The position numbers and the translations under genes are program-made. The notes beneath the pieces are model-generated. The model searched no databases. It was not told where the DNA came from and saw only the letters and a list, made by a program, of their open reading frames with translations. From NCBI GenBank assembly GCA_038062615.1, contig JBBTWV010000002.1, positions 1-56,491 on the forward strand: a stretch of DNA of 56,491 nucleotides. Direction: 5' to 3'. The stretch is from JBBTWV01 sp038062615 (GTDB lineage: Bacteria > Patescibacteriota > Gracilibacteria > UBA1369 > UM-FILTER-53-11). Below, piece after piece: positions 25,210 to 34,313 of the stretch (position 1 is the first letter of the stretch; each line of letters starts with the position of its first letter).

Positions 25210-26154
25210 ATGCAACCAATGCCAAAACAATCACTCAATTTTGCAGACCGGCTGGTAGCCGCAATCAAACAAAAAGGTACGCCTGTTTGCGTGGGTTTGG
25301 ATCCACGGCTGGAAAATATTCCATCTTTTTTGAAGACGAAACATATTCATGAAAAAGGCAGAAGTTTTGTGGCGGCGGCGGATACATTTTTAGAATTTAA
25401 TAAAGGTATCATTGATGCGATTCATGACTTGGTCCCAGCGGTAAAGCCGCAGTTTGCTTTTTATGAGCAGTATGGATTTTCGGGCGTTTGGGCTTTTGAA
25501 GAGACGTGTAAGTATGCGCAAGAAAAAGGACTCATGGTTATTGCGGACGCAAAGTGCAATGATATTGGGACGACCGCCGAGGCTTATGCCAATACTTTTT
25601 TGGGTGAGACGGATGTGTTTGGTGAAAAAGTTTCCGTGATGGACTGTGACGCCGTTACGGTGAATCCTTATTTGGGATACGATGGCGTGAAGCCGTTTAT
25701 GGAGGTTTGTAAAAAACGTGGGAAAGGAATTTTTGTGCTCGTGAAAACTTCCAACCCGTCATCCGGAGATTTGCAAGATCGCATGACGGAGGACAAGTTG
25801 CGCAACTATGAAGTGACGGCACACTTGCTGGAAGCTTGGGGGGCTGATGAAATTGGGAAGTGCGGGTATAGCTCTATTGGCGCGGTGGTTGGAGCCACGT
25901 ATCCAGATGAAGCGGCGCGACTGCGAAAAGTAATGCCGCATGTTTATTTTTTAGTCCCGGGTTATGGGGCACAAGGTGCCAAGGCTAAAGATGTAAAAGC
26001 CTGCTTTAATGAAGATGGACTTGGAGCGCTTATTAACAACGGTCGCGATATTATTTTTGCTTGGGAAAAATCAGAGACTTCCGAGAAGGATTATGCGGCG
26101 GCAGCGCGTGTGGCGGTTCTAGAAATGAAAAAGAAGTTGGCGGAATTGTTTTAA
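25210..26154 (+). CDS. pyrF: orotidine 5'-phosphate decarboxylase (group 2)
   Basis: 314 residues from the ATG at 25210 (MQPMPKQSLNF), chosen because GGGGA lies 10 nt before it; an alternative start at 25189 is possible. Final step of UMP synthesis. The DAKCNDIGTTA motif carries the catalytic Lys/Asp array, with VGLDPRLENIP at the N-terminus. The length matches the longer group 2 enzymes. It converges with rsmA (4-bp overlap). Confidence 0.92.
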   Translation: MQPMPKQSLNFADRLVAAIKQKGTPVCVGLDPRLENIPSFLKTKHIHEKGRSFVAAADTFLEFNKGIIDAIHDLVPAVKPQFAFYEQYGFSGVWAFEETCKYAQEKGLMVIADAKCNDIGTTAEAYANTFLGETDVFGEKVSVMDCDAVTVNPYLGYDGVKPFMEVCKKRGKGIFVLVKTSNPSSGDLQDRMTEDKLRNYEVTAHLLEAWGADEIGKCGYSSIGAVVGATYPDEAARLRKVMPHVYFLVPGYGAQGAKAKDVKACFNEDGLGALINNGRDIIFAWEKSETSEKDYAAAARVAVLEMKKKLAELF

Positions 26155-26954
26155 AGGGAAGAGAAATGCGCGAGCTTTTCCCACTCTTCAATACTCAGTG
26201 TTTCCGCGCGGCGTGTTAGTTCAATTCCGGCTTTTTTTAAAAGTTCTACGTCAAAAACGCCGCGAAGCATTTTTCGTTTGTGTGAGAATCCGCGGTGTAT
26301 ATTTTCGAAATAAGTTTTTTGCGCGACACTCGTCGTAGCTTGGTCGTGCGTCGCCGCCGGAAATTCAATTTTCAAAATAGCGGAATCCACTTTAGGCACC
26401 GGTTTAAAATTCCTGCGGGAAACAATCTTCATAATTTTAGGCACGCCAAATGTCTGTACATGAAGGGCTAAGACGTTCATGTGCGGCGGCGACGCGCATA
26501 TTTTTTCGGCAACTTCCTTTTGCACCAAAAGAACGGCACGCTGCGGAAGATTATTACTTTTACGAATAAAATGATCCAGTAGCGGAGAAGTAATGGAATA
26601 GGGAATATTGGCCACCCAGTAATAGGGGACTTGCGGTGGAGGCACATCCAGCGCATCGGCATGAATCAATTCCAAATTCCGATGCGTGTCGCGGCAAGCG
26701 GCCGCGGCTAAATTCTTCTGCATGCCAAATTCGGCTTGGAGGTGCGCAAAAAGATGGTTATCCTTTTCAATCGCTTTCACTTTCACGTTGCGCGCAAGAA
26801 GAGCCGAGGTAAGAATCCCAAATCCTGGCCCCACCTCCACCACCAATGCTCCCGCAGGAAGATCGGCGTACTGCAAAATTTTCTCCACGATCATGGGTTG
26901 GATAAGAAAATTTTGACCGAAAGATTTTTTAGGATGAAATTCGCGCAGTTGCAT
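26151..26954 (-). CDS. rsmA: 16S rRNA dimethyladenosine transferase
   Basis: 267 residues (KsgA). Dimethylates two adjacent adenines in helix 45 of 16S rRNA. Motifs: KKSFGQNFL at the N-terminus, SAM site VVEVGPGFGILT, and catalytic NIPYSITSPLL. The C-terminal FSHKRKMLRG is typical. Its start overlaps the 3' end of the ATPase gene by 26 bp, indicating co-transcription. Confidence 0.95.
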   Translation of the reverse strand: MQLREFHPKKSFGQNFLIQPMIVEKILQYADLPAGALVVEVGPGFGILTSALLARNVKVKAIEKDNHLFAHLQAEFGMQKNLAAAACRDTHRNLELIHADALDVPPPQVPYYWVANIPYSITSPLLDHFIRKSNNLPQRAVLLVQKEVAEKICASPPHMNVLALHVQTFGVPKIMKIVSRRNFKPVPKVDSAILKIEFPAATHDQATTSVAQKTYFENIHRGFSHKRKMLRGVFDVELLKKAGIELTRRAETLSIEEWEKLAHFSSL

Positions 26955-29727
26955 AATTCCTTTGAAAAAACTTGCGAACTTCTTCTACAAAAAGCATAGA
27001 AAAAGAAATAATCGCCAGTACTCCCCACTGGCTCCACGTCAGTGCCATCGTCTTAAAATACGTGTGAAAGAATGGGATCTGCACGATAGCTACCGTGGCC
27101 CCAATAGAAAACGAAATTGCCGCTAGGAGACTTGGGTTTTCAAAGAACTTCATTTTAAAGACGGATATGGTTTCGCTGCGGCTGTTGAAAACATGAACCA
27201 TTTGTAGCAAGGTAAGGACCACAAAGGCCATCGTTGCTGACTCAAAATAAAGCGTGCTTTCAATATCCACATTCCCACCAAAACTCCAGCCGTTTGCGAT
27301 GAGATTTCCTACGAACACCGCTGCCGTGGTAAGCCCAATCCAAAGCCCGCTTAACATGAATCGGCGGACAAAAGCCCCTTCCATAATTCTAACGTTTGTT
27401 TTGCGCGGAGGGCGTTCAAGAATATCTTTGTGTACGGGTTCCACGCTCAAGGCAAGAGAAGGGAAGACGTCGGTAAGCGTGTTAATCATGAGGATGAGGA
27501 CGGCCGTGAGAGGTGCCGGTAGTGCCAGCAGAATGGTAGAAAAAATAGCGATGAGCTCGCCGATGTTGGAAGAAAAAATAAAGAAAATAAATTTTCGCAT
27601 ATTTTCGTAAATGGTTCGTCCTTCAATGATCGCCGTTACGATAGTTTTAAAACTGTCATCCGCTAAAACCATATTGGCAGCTTCTTTGCTCACATCGGTG
27701 CCGGTAATACCCATGGCGATGCCAATGTCTGCTCGCGCGAGCGACGGCGCGTCATTTACGCCGTCGCCGGTTACCGCCACCACTTCGCCGGCACGCTTGA
27801 GGGTGTCCACAATACGGAGTTTATGTTCCGGGCTCACGCGTGCAAAAATAGTTTCTTGCCCTTTTGCCACAAAGTCCAAAAGTTTCTCATCAGAAATTTT
27901 ATCCAGCATTTCTCCGGTAAGAATGTGCACTCCAAACGATTTCACGAGCCCCAGTTCTTTAGCAATGGCATGAGCAGTGAGTCCGTGATCACCGGTAATA
28001 ATAAATACGCGAATGCCGGCTTTGTGGGTCAATTTAATGGCTTCTTTAACCTCTTCTCGGGGAGGGTCAATCATAGCCATAACTCCCAAAAAAATGAGGT
28101 TCGACTCAATTTCTTTCTCCTCATAATGTTTTTTATTCGGCACGGAAATTTTCTTATAAGCCACGGCAATAGTTCTCAGGGCACGATTGGCCATGAGATC
28201 CGTTCGCTTGAGGAGCTCCTCCCGAAGAGTGGCATCGAGCGGAACCATTTTATCGCCCTTCATCATATGGCTGCAGAGGGGTAAAAGCCCATCCGGAGCA
28301 CCTTTGGTAAAAGCCAAAACTTCTCCCGTTGCCCGTTCTTTTACGACAAGAGACATGCGTTTGCGCCCGGCATCAAACGGAATCTCTTGAATCCGCTCAT
28401 ATTTTTTATGTATTTCTTCAGTCACAAAACCGGCTTTCTCAGCCGCTGTAAGTAGTGCCCCTTCGGTAGGATCTCCCAAAATGGACCAGGTATCATCCTT
28501 ATTCACCAGCTTGGCATTATTGTTAAGGATGTTTGTGGTCATGGCCAGTTCCAGATGTTGGTAAAATGCGGGCTGTTCCTTTGTAAGTTTTTTTTGATTT
28601 TCATGATCGAATTCAAAATATTCCAATAGGCCGAGCCGTGGCGAGGCTAAGCCAATACTGCCCCGACCTGATGTCGGGGAAACCTTCTCTTTGGCTCCTG
28701 AATGATGAACAGAAAAGCCTCCCTTGGGTTCATAGCCGATTCCGCGGACCGTAACATCATAATCTCCCAAAAAGATCTCCTGGACCGTCATCTCATTTTT
28801 GGTGAGAGTGCCTGTTTTATCGCTGCAAATAACCGTTGTGGAGCCAAGCGTTTCTACGGAAGAAAGCTGTTTAACAATGGCATTTTCTTTAGCCAGCCGC
28901 TGTACTCCGAGCGCTAGCGCCACCGTAATGGTTGCCGGAAGGCCTTCTGGTACCGCCGCCACAGCGACGGCAACCGCAAAGAGAATGGTATCAATCAGTT
29001 CTCGACCTTGTATAAAAAACCCAATGAGAAAAAGAACGAGCGAAAGTACAAGCGTAATTTTCCCTACAAAAACTCCAAGATGGATTAGTTCTTTTTGCAA
29101 AGGACTCTTATCCTTTTCTGTTTCACTCGTGAGGCGGGCAATCTTTCCAAATTCAGTATGCATGCCAGTTTGCATCACCACCGCCTGGCCGTTGCCATGC
29201 GTCACCTGCGTTCCCATAAATATTTTTTTATTTTTCTGAGAATCTTTCCTTACCGGCACCGACTCACCCGTTAAAATGGCTTCATCAACGCGAATATCGT
29301 GATCCTCAAGAATATGCCCATCCGCCGGTATTTTATCGCCTTCATTTAAAATAATGATATCGCCGGGTACAAGTTGAGTGGCATCAATGAGGATCTCGGT
29401 GCCGTCGCGCTTCACTCGCGCTTTGGGTGAGAGCAATTTTTTAAGAGCGCTAATGGCTTTCTCTGCTTTATATCCCTGAATAAACCCAATACTGGCATTC
29501 AAAATAACGATGCCGATGATAATGGAACCATCAATTTTTTCTCCGGCGATGTAAGCAAAAGCGGCCGCCACGATCAAAATAATTACGAGCAGATCTTTAA
29601 ATTGCGCAAAAAATTGCAGAATGAGCGGAGTCCTCCGCTTTTCTTGTATAAGATTGAGACCGAATTTCTTAAGAAGCGAGGCGGCTTCAACCGAGGTAAG
29701 TCCGGTCGTCAGATTTTTTTCTTTCAT
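26929..29727 (-). CDS. P2-type cation-transporting ATPase
   Basis: 932 residues, with the full set of P-type motifs: cytoplasmic N-terminal domain, PGDIIILNEGDKIPADG and DEAILTGESVPV (actuator), PEGLPA in M4, the phosphorylation site CSDKTGTLTKNE (about residue 303), GDPTEGAL, and GDGVNDAPSLARADIGIAMG (about 655). The fold is that of P2A/P2B Ca2+ pumps; ion specificity is inferred. Residues about 348-369 are encoded by palindromic repeat DNA (28620-28684) in the nucleotide-binding domain region and are probably a surface loop. Confidence 0.93.
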   Translation of the reverse strand: MKEKNLTTGLTSVEAASLLKKFGLNLIQEKRRTPLILQFFAQFKDLLVIILIVAAAFAYIAGEKIDGSIIIGIVILNASIGFIQGYKAEKAISALKKLLSPKARVKRDGTEILIDATQLVPGDIIILNEGDKIPADGHILEDHDIRVDEAILTGESVPVRKDSQKNKKIFMGTQVTHGNGQAVVMQTGMHTEFGKIARLTSETEKDKSPLQKELIHLGVFVGKITLVLSLVLFLIGFFIQGRELIDTILFAVAVAVAAVPEGLPATITVALALGVQRLAKENAIVKQLSSVETLGSTTVICSDKTGTLTKNEMTVQEIFLGDYDVTVRGIGYEPKGGFSVHHSGAKEKVSPTSGRGSIGLASPRLGLLEYFEFDHENQKKLTKEQPAFYQHLELAMTTNILNNNAKLVNKDDTWSILGDPTEGALLTAAEKAGFVTEEIHKKYERIQEIPFDAGRKRMSLVVKERATGEVLAFTKGAPDGLLPLCSHMMKGDKMVPLDATLREELLKRTDLMANRALRTIAVAYKKISVPNKKHYEEKEIESNLIFLGVMAMIDPPREEVKEAIKLTHKAGIRVFIITGDHGLTAHAIAKELGLVKSFGVHILTGEMLDKISDEKLLDFVAKGQETIFARVSPEHKLRIVDTLKRAGEVVAVTGDGVNDAPSLARADIGIAMGITGTDVSKEAANMVLADDSFKTIVTAIIEGRTIYENMRKFIFFIFSSNIGELIAIFSTILLALPAPLTAVLILMINTLTDVFPSLALSVEPVHKDILERPPRKTNVRIMEGAFVRRFMLSGLWIGLTTAAVFVGNLIANGWSFGGNVDIESTLYFESATMAFVVLTLLQMVHVFNSRSETISVFKMKFFENPSLLAAISFSIGATVAIVQIPFFHTYFKTMALTWSQWGVLAIISFSMLFVEEVRKFFQRNYATARISS
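28628..28679. repeat. repeat family B plus hairpin inside the ATPase gene
   Basis: AGGCCGAGCCG and GGCGAGGCTAAGCCAATA match the family B spacer elements. They are followed by a perfect hairpin, stem CCCCGAC/GTCGGGG with a 5-nt loop (28661-28679). The reading frame runs through, adding about 20 residues. It is an in-frame mobile or palindromic element. Confidence 0.75.
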
Positions 29728-29758
29728 GTATCAATTTTACCATGTACAAAGGCATTTT

Positions 29759-31864
29759 TTATACAAAGCAATTTCGTTCGCTTTCGGTTGAATTATTTGA
29801 TTCGTCGGTTTCGATAATTCGATTTTCCGGATCTACAATGGCGCGGAAGGATGCATACGAAGAGAGATCAAGCTGCTCATATCGCGTCCAAGGAGTTCCG
29901 GGTAGAAGCTCGGTGATTTGTTCTTCAAAAATGACGGTTGCACTTCCGTCTTCACGAATGCCGATAATGCGCACCGTGAACGGCGACGTCACCCCCATCT
30001 CGGAATTGTTCATAACCATCAGCTCGGATGATCTTGTGAAGTGGCAAAGGTCTATCATGCTGAATTGTATGGTGAGATCCGGTGCTTGAGAAACTCTCTG
30101 CTCATCAAGGTTGATGTTGACGTCGGCTCCGCCGCGAGTATTAGGGGAAAAAGAGAAGGAAGTATTCAGAGCTGAAAGTTGGAAAGACGTATTTTTGTTT
30201 ATGCACGAAACCGTAAAATCAGAGATAGCAGAATCGAAGGTATATTCCACGTGAGGAGAGGCATCGAGAAGGAGAGATTGCCCGCTTATTTGTGGCGCCA
30301 TCGGACAAATGGTTGCAAAAAGACACCCTTCAGCAGGCAACGTCATGCGGTTCAAAATATCCTGTGAGTGGCTGGCGTCAGGAAAAGACTTATTGGCAAA
30401 ATCATCGAGCCCGATTGGTTTTCGGTACTCTATACAAAGAGGATTTTCGCGATAAGGAATGCGCAGTACCTGTGAGCCAGAAGATTTTGTCTCAAGAACA
30501 TCGAGAGGATACGTTCCGTCTTGAGTGATAGTCGTAGAAGTAACCCAGTTCAACATCTTTTTTCTCCATCCGTTGATGTGACCTTCAAAATATGCACCTC
30601 CCATGACATCAAAAGGATTCAAATATTCTATTGGGTAACAACCTTCATCGCTGAATGATGCATCACCACACTCCAATCCATTGGCATGCCCAAGGAAGCT
30701 GTCGAATGCCCCATGTCCAAGTTCATGTTCAATGATCGCACTCGTGAAGGTAGCGATAGAGGCAATGCTCGTGGTAGCTTCGCCGTCTTGACTGATAAAT
30801 TGCCATTTACCAAAGCTTAAACCGCCACCTGTTGTTTGTGTCGAGGGATAGATGACCAATGCATCCACATCTTGAAAATTTACCGAAGGATCACAGGTTT
30901 CAATTGCTGCTGCTGTTTCGCTGCCGCCGTCAGTTGGATACGGACCAGTCCAAACGGTATTTCCTGCATATTGCGTTTGGATACTTACTTTATTATAAGA
31001 AACTTCACGGTAATAATCATTGACTCTCTGCATGACAGGCCGAAGCGTATTAATGGAAATTTCTGGATCATTCGAGTTCCATCGCATGATGCAAACAAGC
31101 ACCTTTAAAGGTGTTCCGCTTTGAGCTCTCGGTGGCGCAGGCACTCTATTGCGATCTTCAGCGAGTGGGTATGGGAGTTCAAACAATAAAAACCATTTGA
31201 GTTTCATTACGACATTGAGCAGTTCCTGTTGAACAGCTCCGCTTTGCGGGCTTGTTTGTGACCGGATGACGTTTTGCAAGACCGGGAGTGCAGTAGTGCG
31301 AATTTCACTAATGCGTTTGGCTACTTCCTGATACTGTTCTTTATCATACAAAGCTTGAATTTTAGGTATTGATGACTTCATATTATTGAGCGTTTCTCGA
31401 AGTGGGTCACTTAAAGAAAACAATTCAATCTGACTTATTTGCTTAGACCAGGATATTAATAAGCTGGGAAGAAGAGCCATTTTTTTCGTGTACGCAAGTT
31501 TGTCATTTAATTGTTCATGATTAAAAAGATGCAGGAGGTTATCTTTGTTCACCATGGAAGCTCCGGAAAATTTTTGCTCAAATTCTTGAAGTTTTTTCTC
31601 CACTTCTTTATCGAAAAAAGAATGTAGCAACTTTTTGTTAGAAGGTATCATTTTTTTAGACTCATCTTTTTTCTTAAGAAGGTCTTTGAAGTTCGGTAAC
31701 TGCGCGGCTTCTTGTCTTGGAGGAGATGGTAAACGAGGGGAAGGGATTTTTTTCTTGCCAAAAGGATCAAATGCCCCTTTAAAAAGTTCCGTATTCGGAA
31801 TAACCATGACAAGGAACAAGGTTAAACCCAACACAACCAGAATAATTTTAATTTTTTTGAGCAT
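29759..31864 (-). CDS. secreted zinc metalloprotease-like protein with CARDB domain
   Basis: 701 residues. An N-terminal signal anchor (about 4-25), then a 230-residue helical/coiled region, then a metzincin-like domain with the zinc signature HELGHGAFDSFLGH (about 378) followed by NPFDVMGG, resembling M6/M11 peptidases. A C-terminal CARDB-type Ig fold follows (about 570-700, ending VDPENRIIETDESNNS). Likely cleaves extracellular proteins; the third ligand spacing (H, 9 residues further) is longer than in classic metzincins. A small gene and trmD lie upstream on the same strand. Confidence 0.82.
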   Translation of the reverse strand: MLKKIKIILVVLGLTLFLVMVIPNTELFKGAFDPFGKKKIPSPRLPSPPRQEAAQLPNFKDLLKKKDESKKMIPSNKKLLHSFFDKEVEKKLQEFEQKFSGASMVNKDNLLHLFNHEQLNDKLAYTKKMALLPSLLISWSKQISQIELFSLSDPLRETLNNMKSSIPKIQALYDKEQYQEVAKRISEIRTTALPVLQNVIRSQTSPQSGAVQQELLNVVMKLKWFLLFELPYPLAEDRNRVPAPPRAQSGTPLKVLVCIMRWNSNDPEISINTLRPVMQRVNDYYREVSYNKVSIQTQYAGNTVWTGPYPTDGGSETAAAIETCDPSVNFQDVDALVIYPSTQTTGGGLSFGKWQFISQDGEATTSIASIATFTSAIIEHELGHGAFDSFLGHANGLECGDASFSDEGCYPIEYLNPFDVMGGAYFEGHINGWRKKMLNWVTSTTITQDGTYPLDVLETKSSGSQVLRIPYRENPLCIEYRKPIGLDDFANKSFPDASHSQDILNRMTLPAEGCLFATICPMAPQISGQSLLLDASPHVEYTFDSAISDFTVSCINKNTSFQLSALNTSFSFSPNTRGGADVNINLDEQRVSQAPDLTIQFSMIDLCHFTRSSELMVMNNSEMGVTSPFTVRIIGIREDGSATVIFEEQITELLPGTPWTRYEQLDLSSYASFRAIVDPENRIIETDESNNSTESERNCFV

Positions 31865-31873
31865 GGGAGTACG

Positions 31874-32161
31874 TTATTTCTTCATGTATACCGTAGCGGT
31901 ACCTGTGCCTTCTGAAATGCCGCGGAAACTTCTTGGAAGGAAATGAGTACCCTCGCCTTGAGGAGTGCTTACATCAGTGGTCACATATACCCCATCAACA
32001 TCTTGCGAGAAAACAATCTCTGGAGCAAAAACATAATCGGCATCTGATCCTGAGATTCCGCGCTCACCGCCTCCATATCGGCAAGAAAATAAATTCTTCA
32101 TGACGCTCATGGAAGTACAGTTAAAGACTTCGGTGATGAATGCTTTTTGAAAACGATGCAT
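31874..32161 (-). CDS. small unknown protein upstream of the metalloprotease
   Basis: About 95 residues from the ATG at 32161 (MHRFQKAFITEVF); a longer start at 32230 would overlap trmD. No signal peptide is obvious. The sequence is Gly/Ser/Thr-rich with a beta pattern (YVFAPEIVFSQDVDGVYVTT). It ends 9 bp before the metalloprotease start, suggesting co-expression. A TATACT box lies about 26 nt before the ATG. Not recognised. Confidence 0.5.
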   Translation of the reverse strand: MHRFQKAFITEVFNCTSMSVMKNLFSCRYGGGERGISGSDADYVFAPEIVFSQDVDGVYVTTDVSTPQGEGTHFLPRSFRGISEGTGTATVYMKK

Positions 32162-32205
32162 GACAAAAATATCTCGCTCAGTATAACATATTTCACTCAA
32201 CGAAC

Positions 32206-32853
32206 TCACCGTACCTGCCCTTTTCTCCACTCGGCTATTTTTTTGTGATCACCATTCAGCAGTACATCGGGAACCTTGAGTCCTTTAAATTCGCGCGGTT
32301 TGGTGTAATGCGGATATTCTTTTTTGCCTCCCAAGGCCTCGGTAAAGGAATCTTCACGCGCAGATTCTTTGTTCCCCAGAGCCTTGGGCAACAGCCTTGT
32401 AACCGCATCAATAAGCACCATGGCGGGTAACTCGCCGCCGGTGAGTACATAATTGCCAATGGAGATTTCCTCGTCAACACACAGTTCTTTGATCCTTTCA
32501 TCAATGCCTTCATATCGGCCGCAAAGCAAAATGAGGCCGCGTTTTTTAGAAAGCTTTTTTGCCAATTTGTAATCCAACATTTTCCCTTGAGGAGAAAGAT
32601 AGATCACCGGCGCTCCTTTATTTTTTTTCTTCACCGCTTTTACACAGTCATAAATGGGCTGAGGCGTCATCACCATGCCGGCTCCTCCGCCGTAAGGAGT
32701 TCCGTCCACTTTTTGATGCCGATCTTTGCTGTACCGGCGTATATCATGAAAACGAATTTTGATAGTCTTTTTTTTGATTTCACGGCCAAGAATACTACCT
32801 GCGAGATAGGAATCAAGGAGATGAGGAAAGATAGTGAGAACGTCAAACACCAT
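32206..32853 (-). CDS. trmD: tRNA (guanine-37 N1)-methyltransferase
   Basis: 215 residues. Methylates G37 of tRNAs reading CNN codons, preventing +1 frameshifting. SPOUT trefoil-knot motifs: PYGGGAGMVM, LCGRYEGIDERI, ISIGNYVLTGGELPAM. The C-terminal domain (HYTKPREFKGLKVPDVLLNGDH) is shorter than in E. coli (255 aa), as in many small genomes. It follows rpsI by 12 bp at the end of the ribosomal gene run. Confidence 0.95.
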   Translation of the reverse strand: MVFDVLTIFPHLLDSYLAGSILGREIKKKTIKIRFHDIRRYSKDRHQKVDGTPYGGGAGMVMTPQPIYDCVKAVKKKNKGAPVIYLSPQGKMLDYKLAKKLSKKRGLILLCGRYEGIDERIKELCVDEEISIGNYVLTGGELPAMVLIDAVTRLLPKALGNKESAREDSFTEALGGKKEYPHYTKPREFKGLKVPDVLLNGDHKKIAEWRKGQVR

Positions 32854-32865
32854 GGAGCGGCGTTT

Positions 32866-33480
32866 TTAACGTTTACTGAATTGAGGTGCGCGGCGTGCTC
32901 GTTTAAGACCGTACTTCTTGCGTTCTTTAATGCGGGAATCTCGAGTCAAAAAGCCCATTGGCTTAAGCGTGGTTCTTAAATTACTGTCATGTTCCAAAAG
33001 AGCTTTGGAGACGCCATGACGAACCGCTTCGGCTTGGGAGTGAATGCCTCCACCATGGACTTGGACCACAATGTCAAAAGTTTTGAGAGTGTTGGCCATG
33101 CGCAGCGGCGCCATAATCTTGTCTTGATCCGTAAAAACCGGGAAGTAGTTTTCAAATGTACGTCCATTAATGGTAATGACACCCTTTCCATTCTGGTAAA
33201 GTCTCACACCGGCAACGGATGTTTTTCGTTTACCGTTAGCGTAAAAATACGTTCCGCTCCGTTTTGGAATAATGCCTTGGTGAACCTCTTCTTTTTTGGG
33301 CGAAGCGGATGGCACATTAGAAGCATCTTCAAACGAAGCAACGGTTTTAATAATTTGTGGGGTTTTTTTAGTCGCAACTGCTTTAGCCGGCGCCTTTGGA
33401 GCTGCCTTTTTTACCGGTGGTTTTTTTGTGACTTCCTTTGCCACTGCCGGTTTTGCTTTCTTTGCTGGGGTTTTAGCCAT
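32866..33480 (-). CDS. rpsI: ribosomal protein S9
   Basis: 204 residues, against about 130 in typical S9. The core starts near residue 75 (FYANGKRKTSVAGVRLY) and ends with the conserved tail KYGLKRARRAPQFSKR, which reaches P-site tRNA. The extra N-terminal 70 residues are Lys/Ala/Pro-rich (repeated KKxPVKKAAPKAPAKA-type units) and probably disordered. Directly after rplM. Confidence 0.95.
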   Translation of the reverse strand: MAKTPAKKAKPAVAKEVTKKPPVKKAAPKAPAKAVATKKTPQIIKTVASFEDASNVPSASPKKEEVHQGIIPKRSGTYFYANGKRKTSVAGVRLYQNGKGVITINGRTFENYFPVFTDQDKIMAPLRMANTLKTFDIVVQVHGGGIHSQAEAVRHGVSKALLEHDSNLRTTLKPMGFLTRDSRIKERKKYGLKRARRAPQFSKR

Positions 33481-33485
33481 AGATC

Positions 33486-33932
33486 TTAGAGTTTAAGAGG
33501 CTCCGGAGATTGAGCTTTCACATTGTGAGTGTCTTCCGGGAAGATGTGGAGCTTACGCATAAGATGTTTGCGAGTTTTGTTGCGCGGGAGCATTCCCCAA
33601 ACCGCGTCATAAATAATTTTTTCCGGTTTGGTCTCAGATATTTCTCTGGCGGTGCGCGTTCTAAAACCACCTGGATACCGAGTATGCCAGTGGTACATCT
33701 TCGTGTCCATTTTATTTCCGGCTAGGCGAACGGACTTGGCGTTGATGACGACCACATAATCCCCGCAATCTGTCTGAGGTGTAAAGAAAACCTTGTTTTT
33801 ACCGCGCAGAATATTGGCAATTTTCGTAGCAATCGGTCCAAGCGTTTTGCCTTTTACATCAACCAGGAACCACTTTTGCTTAAGTTCTTGCTCGGTGGGT
33901 ACGTGCGTTTGCTGTGATGGTTTGAGTTTCAT
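33486..33932 (-). CDS. rplM: ribosomal protein L13
   Basis: 148 residues, normal length. WFLVDVKGKTLGPIATKIANILRGK and HWHTRYPGGFRTRTAREI are the family hallmarks. An early assembly protein of the large subunit. Lies between rplQ and rpsI with gaps of 5-6 bp. Confidence 0.96.
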   Translation of the reverse strand: MKLKPSQQTHVPTEQELKQKWFLVDVKGKTLGPIATKIANILRGKNKVFFTPQTDCGDYVVVINAKSVRLAGNKMDTKMYHWHTRYPGGFRTRTAREISETKPEKIIYDAVWGMLPRNKTRKHLMRKLHIFPEDTHNVKAQSPEPLKL

Positions 33933-33938
33933 AAAATA

Positions 33939-34292
33939 TTAAAGAAGTTCAATTTGAACGAGACAGGCACTATCACCTTTGCGCAGTCCAATGCGTGTAA
34001 TGCGGGTGAATCCGGAAGTTCGTTTTTCGTACTTGGGCTTGAGTTCGTCCATCAATTTGCGCTGAGCAGCTGGAACCGAACAGAAACGAGGCAAAATGCG
34101 AATGGCCTCGCGTTTTTCTTTCCTCTGAGCAAAGTTCATGAGTCTGCCGAATCTTGCAGCAACTGCCTTAGCTCGGGTTTCCGTAGTGCGAATGCGGCCA
34201 TGGAGAATCAAAGACGATACGAGATTCTTGAGGAGTGAGTCGCGGTGAGGCTTCGCAAGTCCAAGTTTTTTAAGTTTTTTCTGGTGGCGCAT
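33939..34292 (-). CDS. rplQ: ribosomal protein L17
   Basis: 117 residues, normal. MRHQKKLKKLGLAKPHRDSL followed by LILHGRIRTTETRAKAVA is diagnostic. It sits 21 bp after rpoA, as in most bacteria. Confidence 0.96.
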   Translation of the reverse strand: MRHQKKLKKLGLAKPHRDSLLKNLVSSLILHGRIRTTETRAKAVAARFGRLMNFAQRKEKREAIRILPRFCSVPAAQRKLMDELKPKYEKRTSGFTRITRIGLRKGDSACLVQIELL

Positions 34293-34313
34293 AAAAATAA
34301 GGGTAAAACCCTA

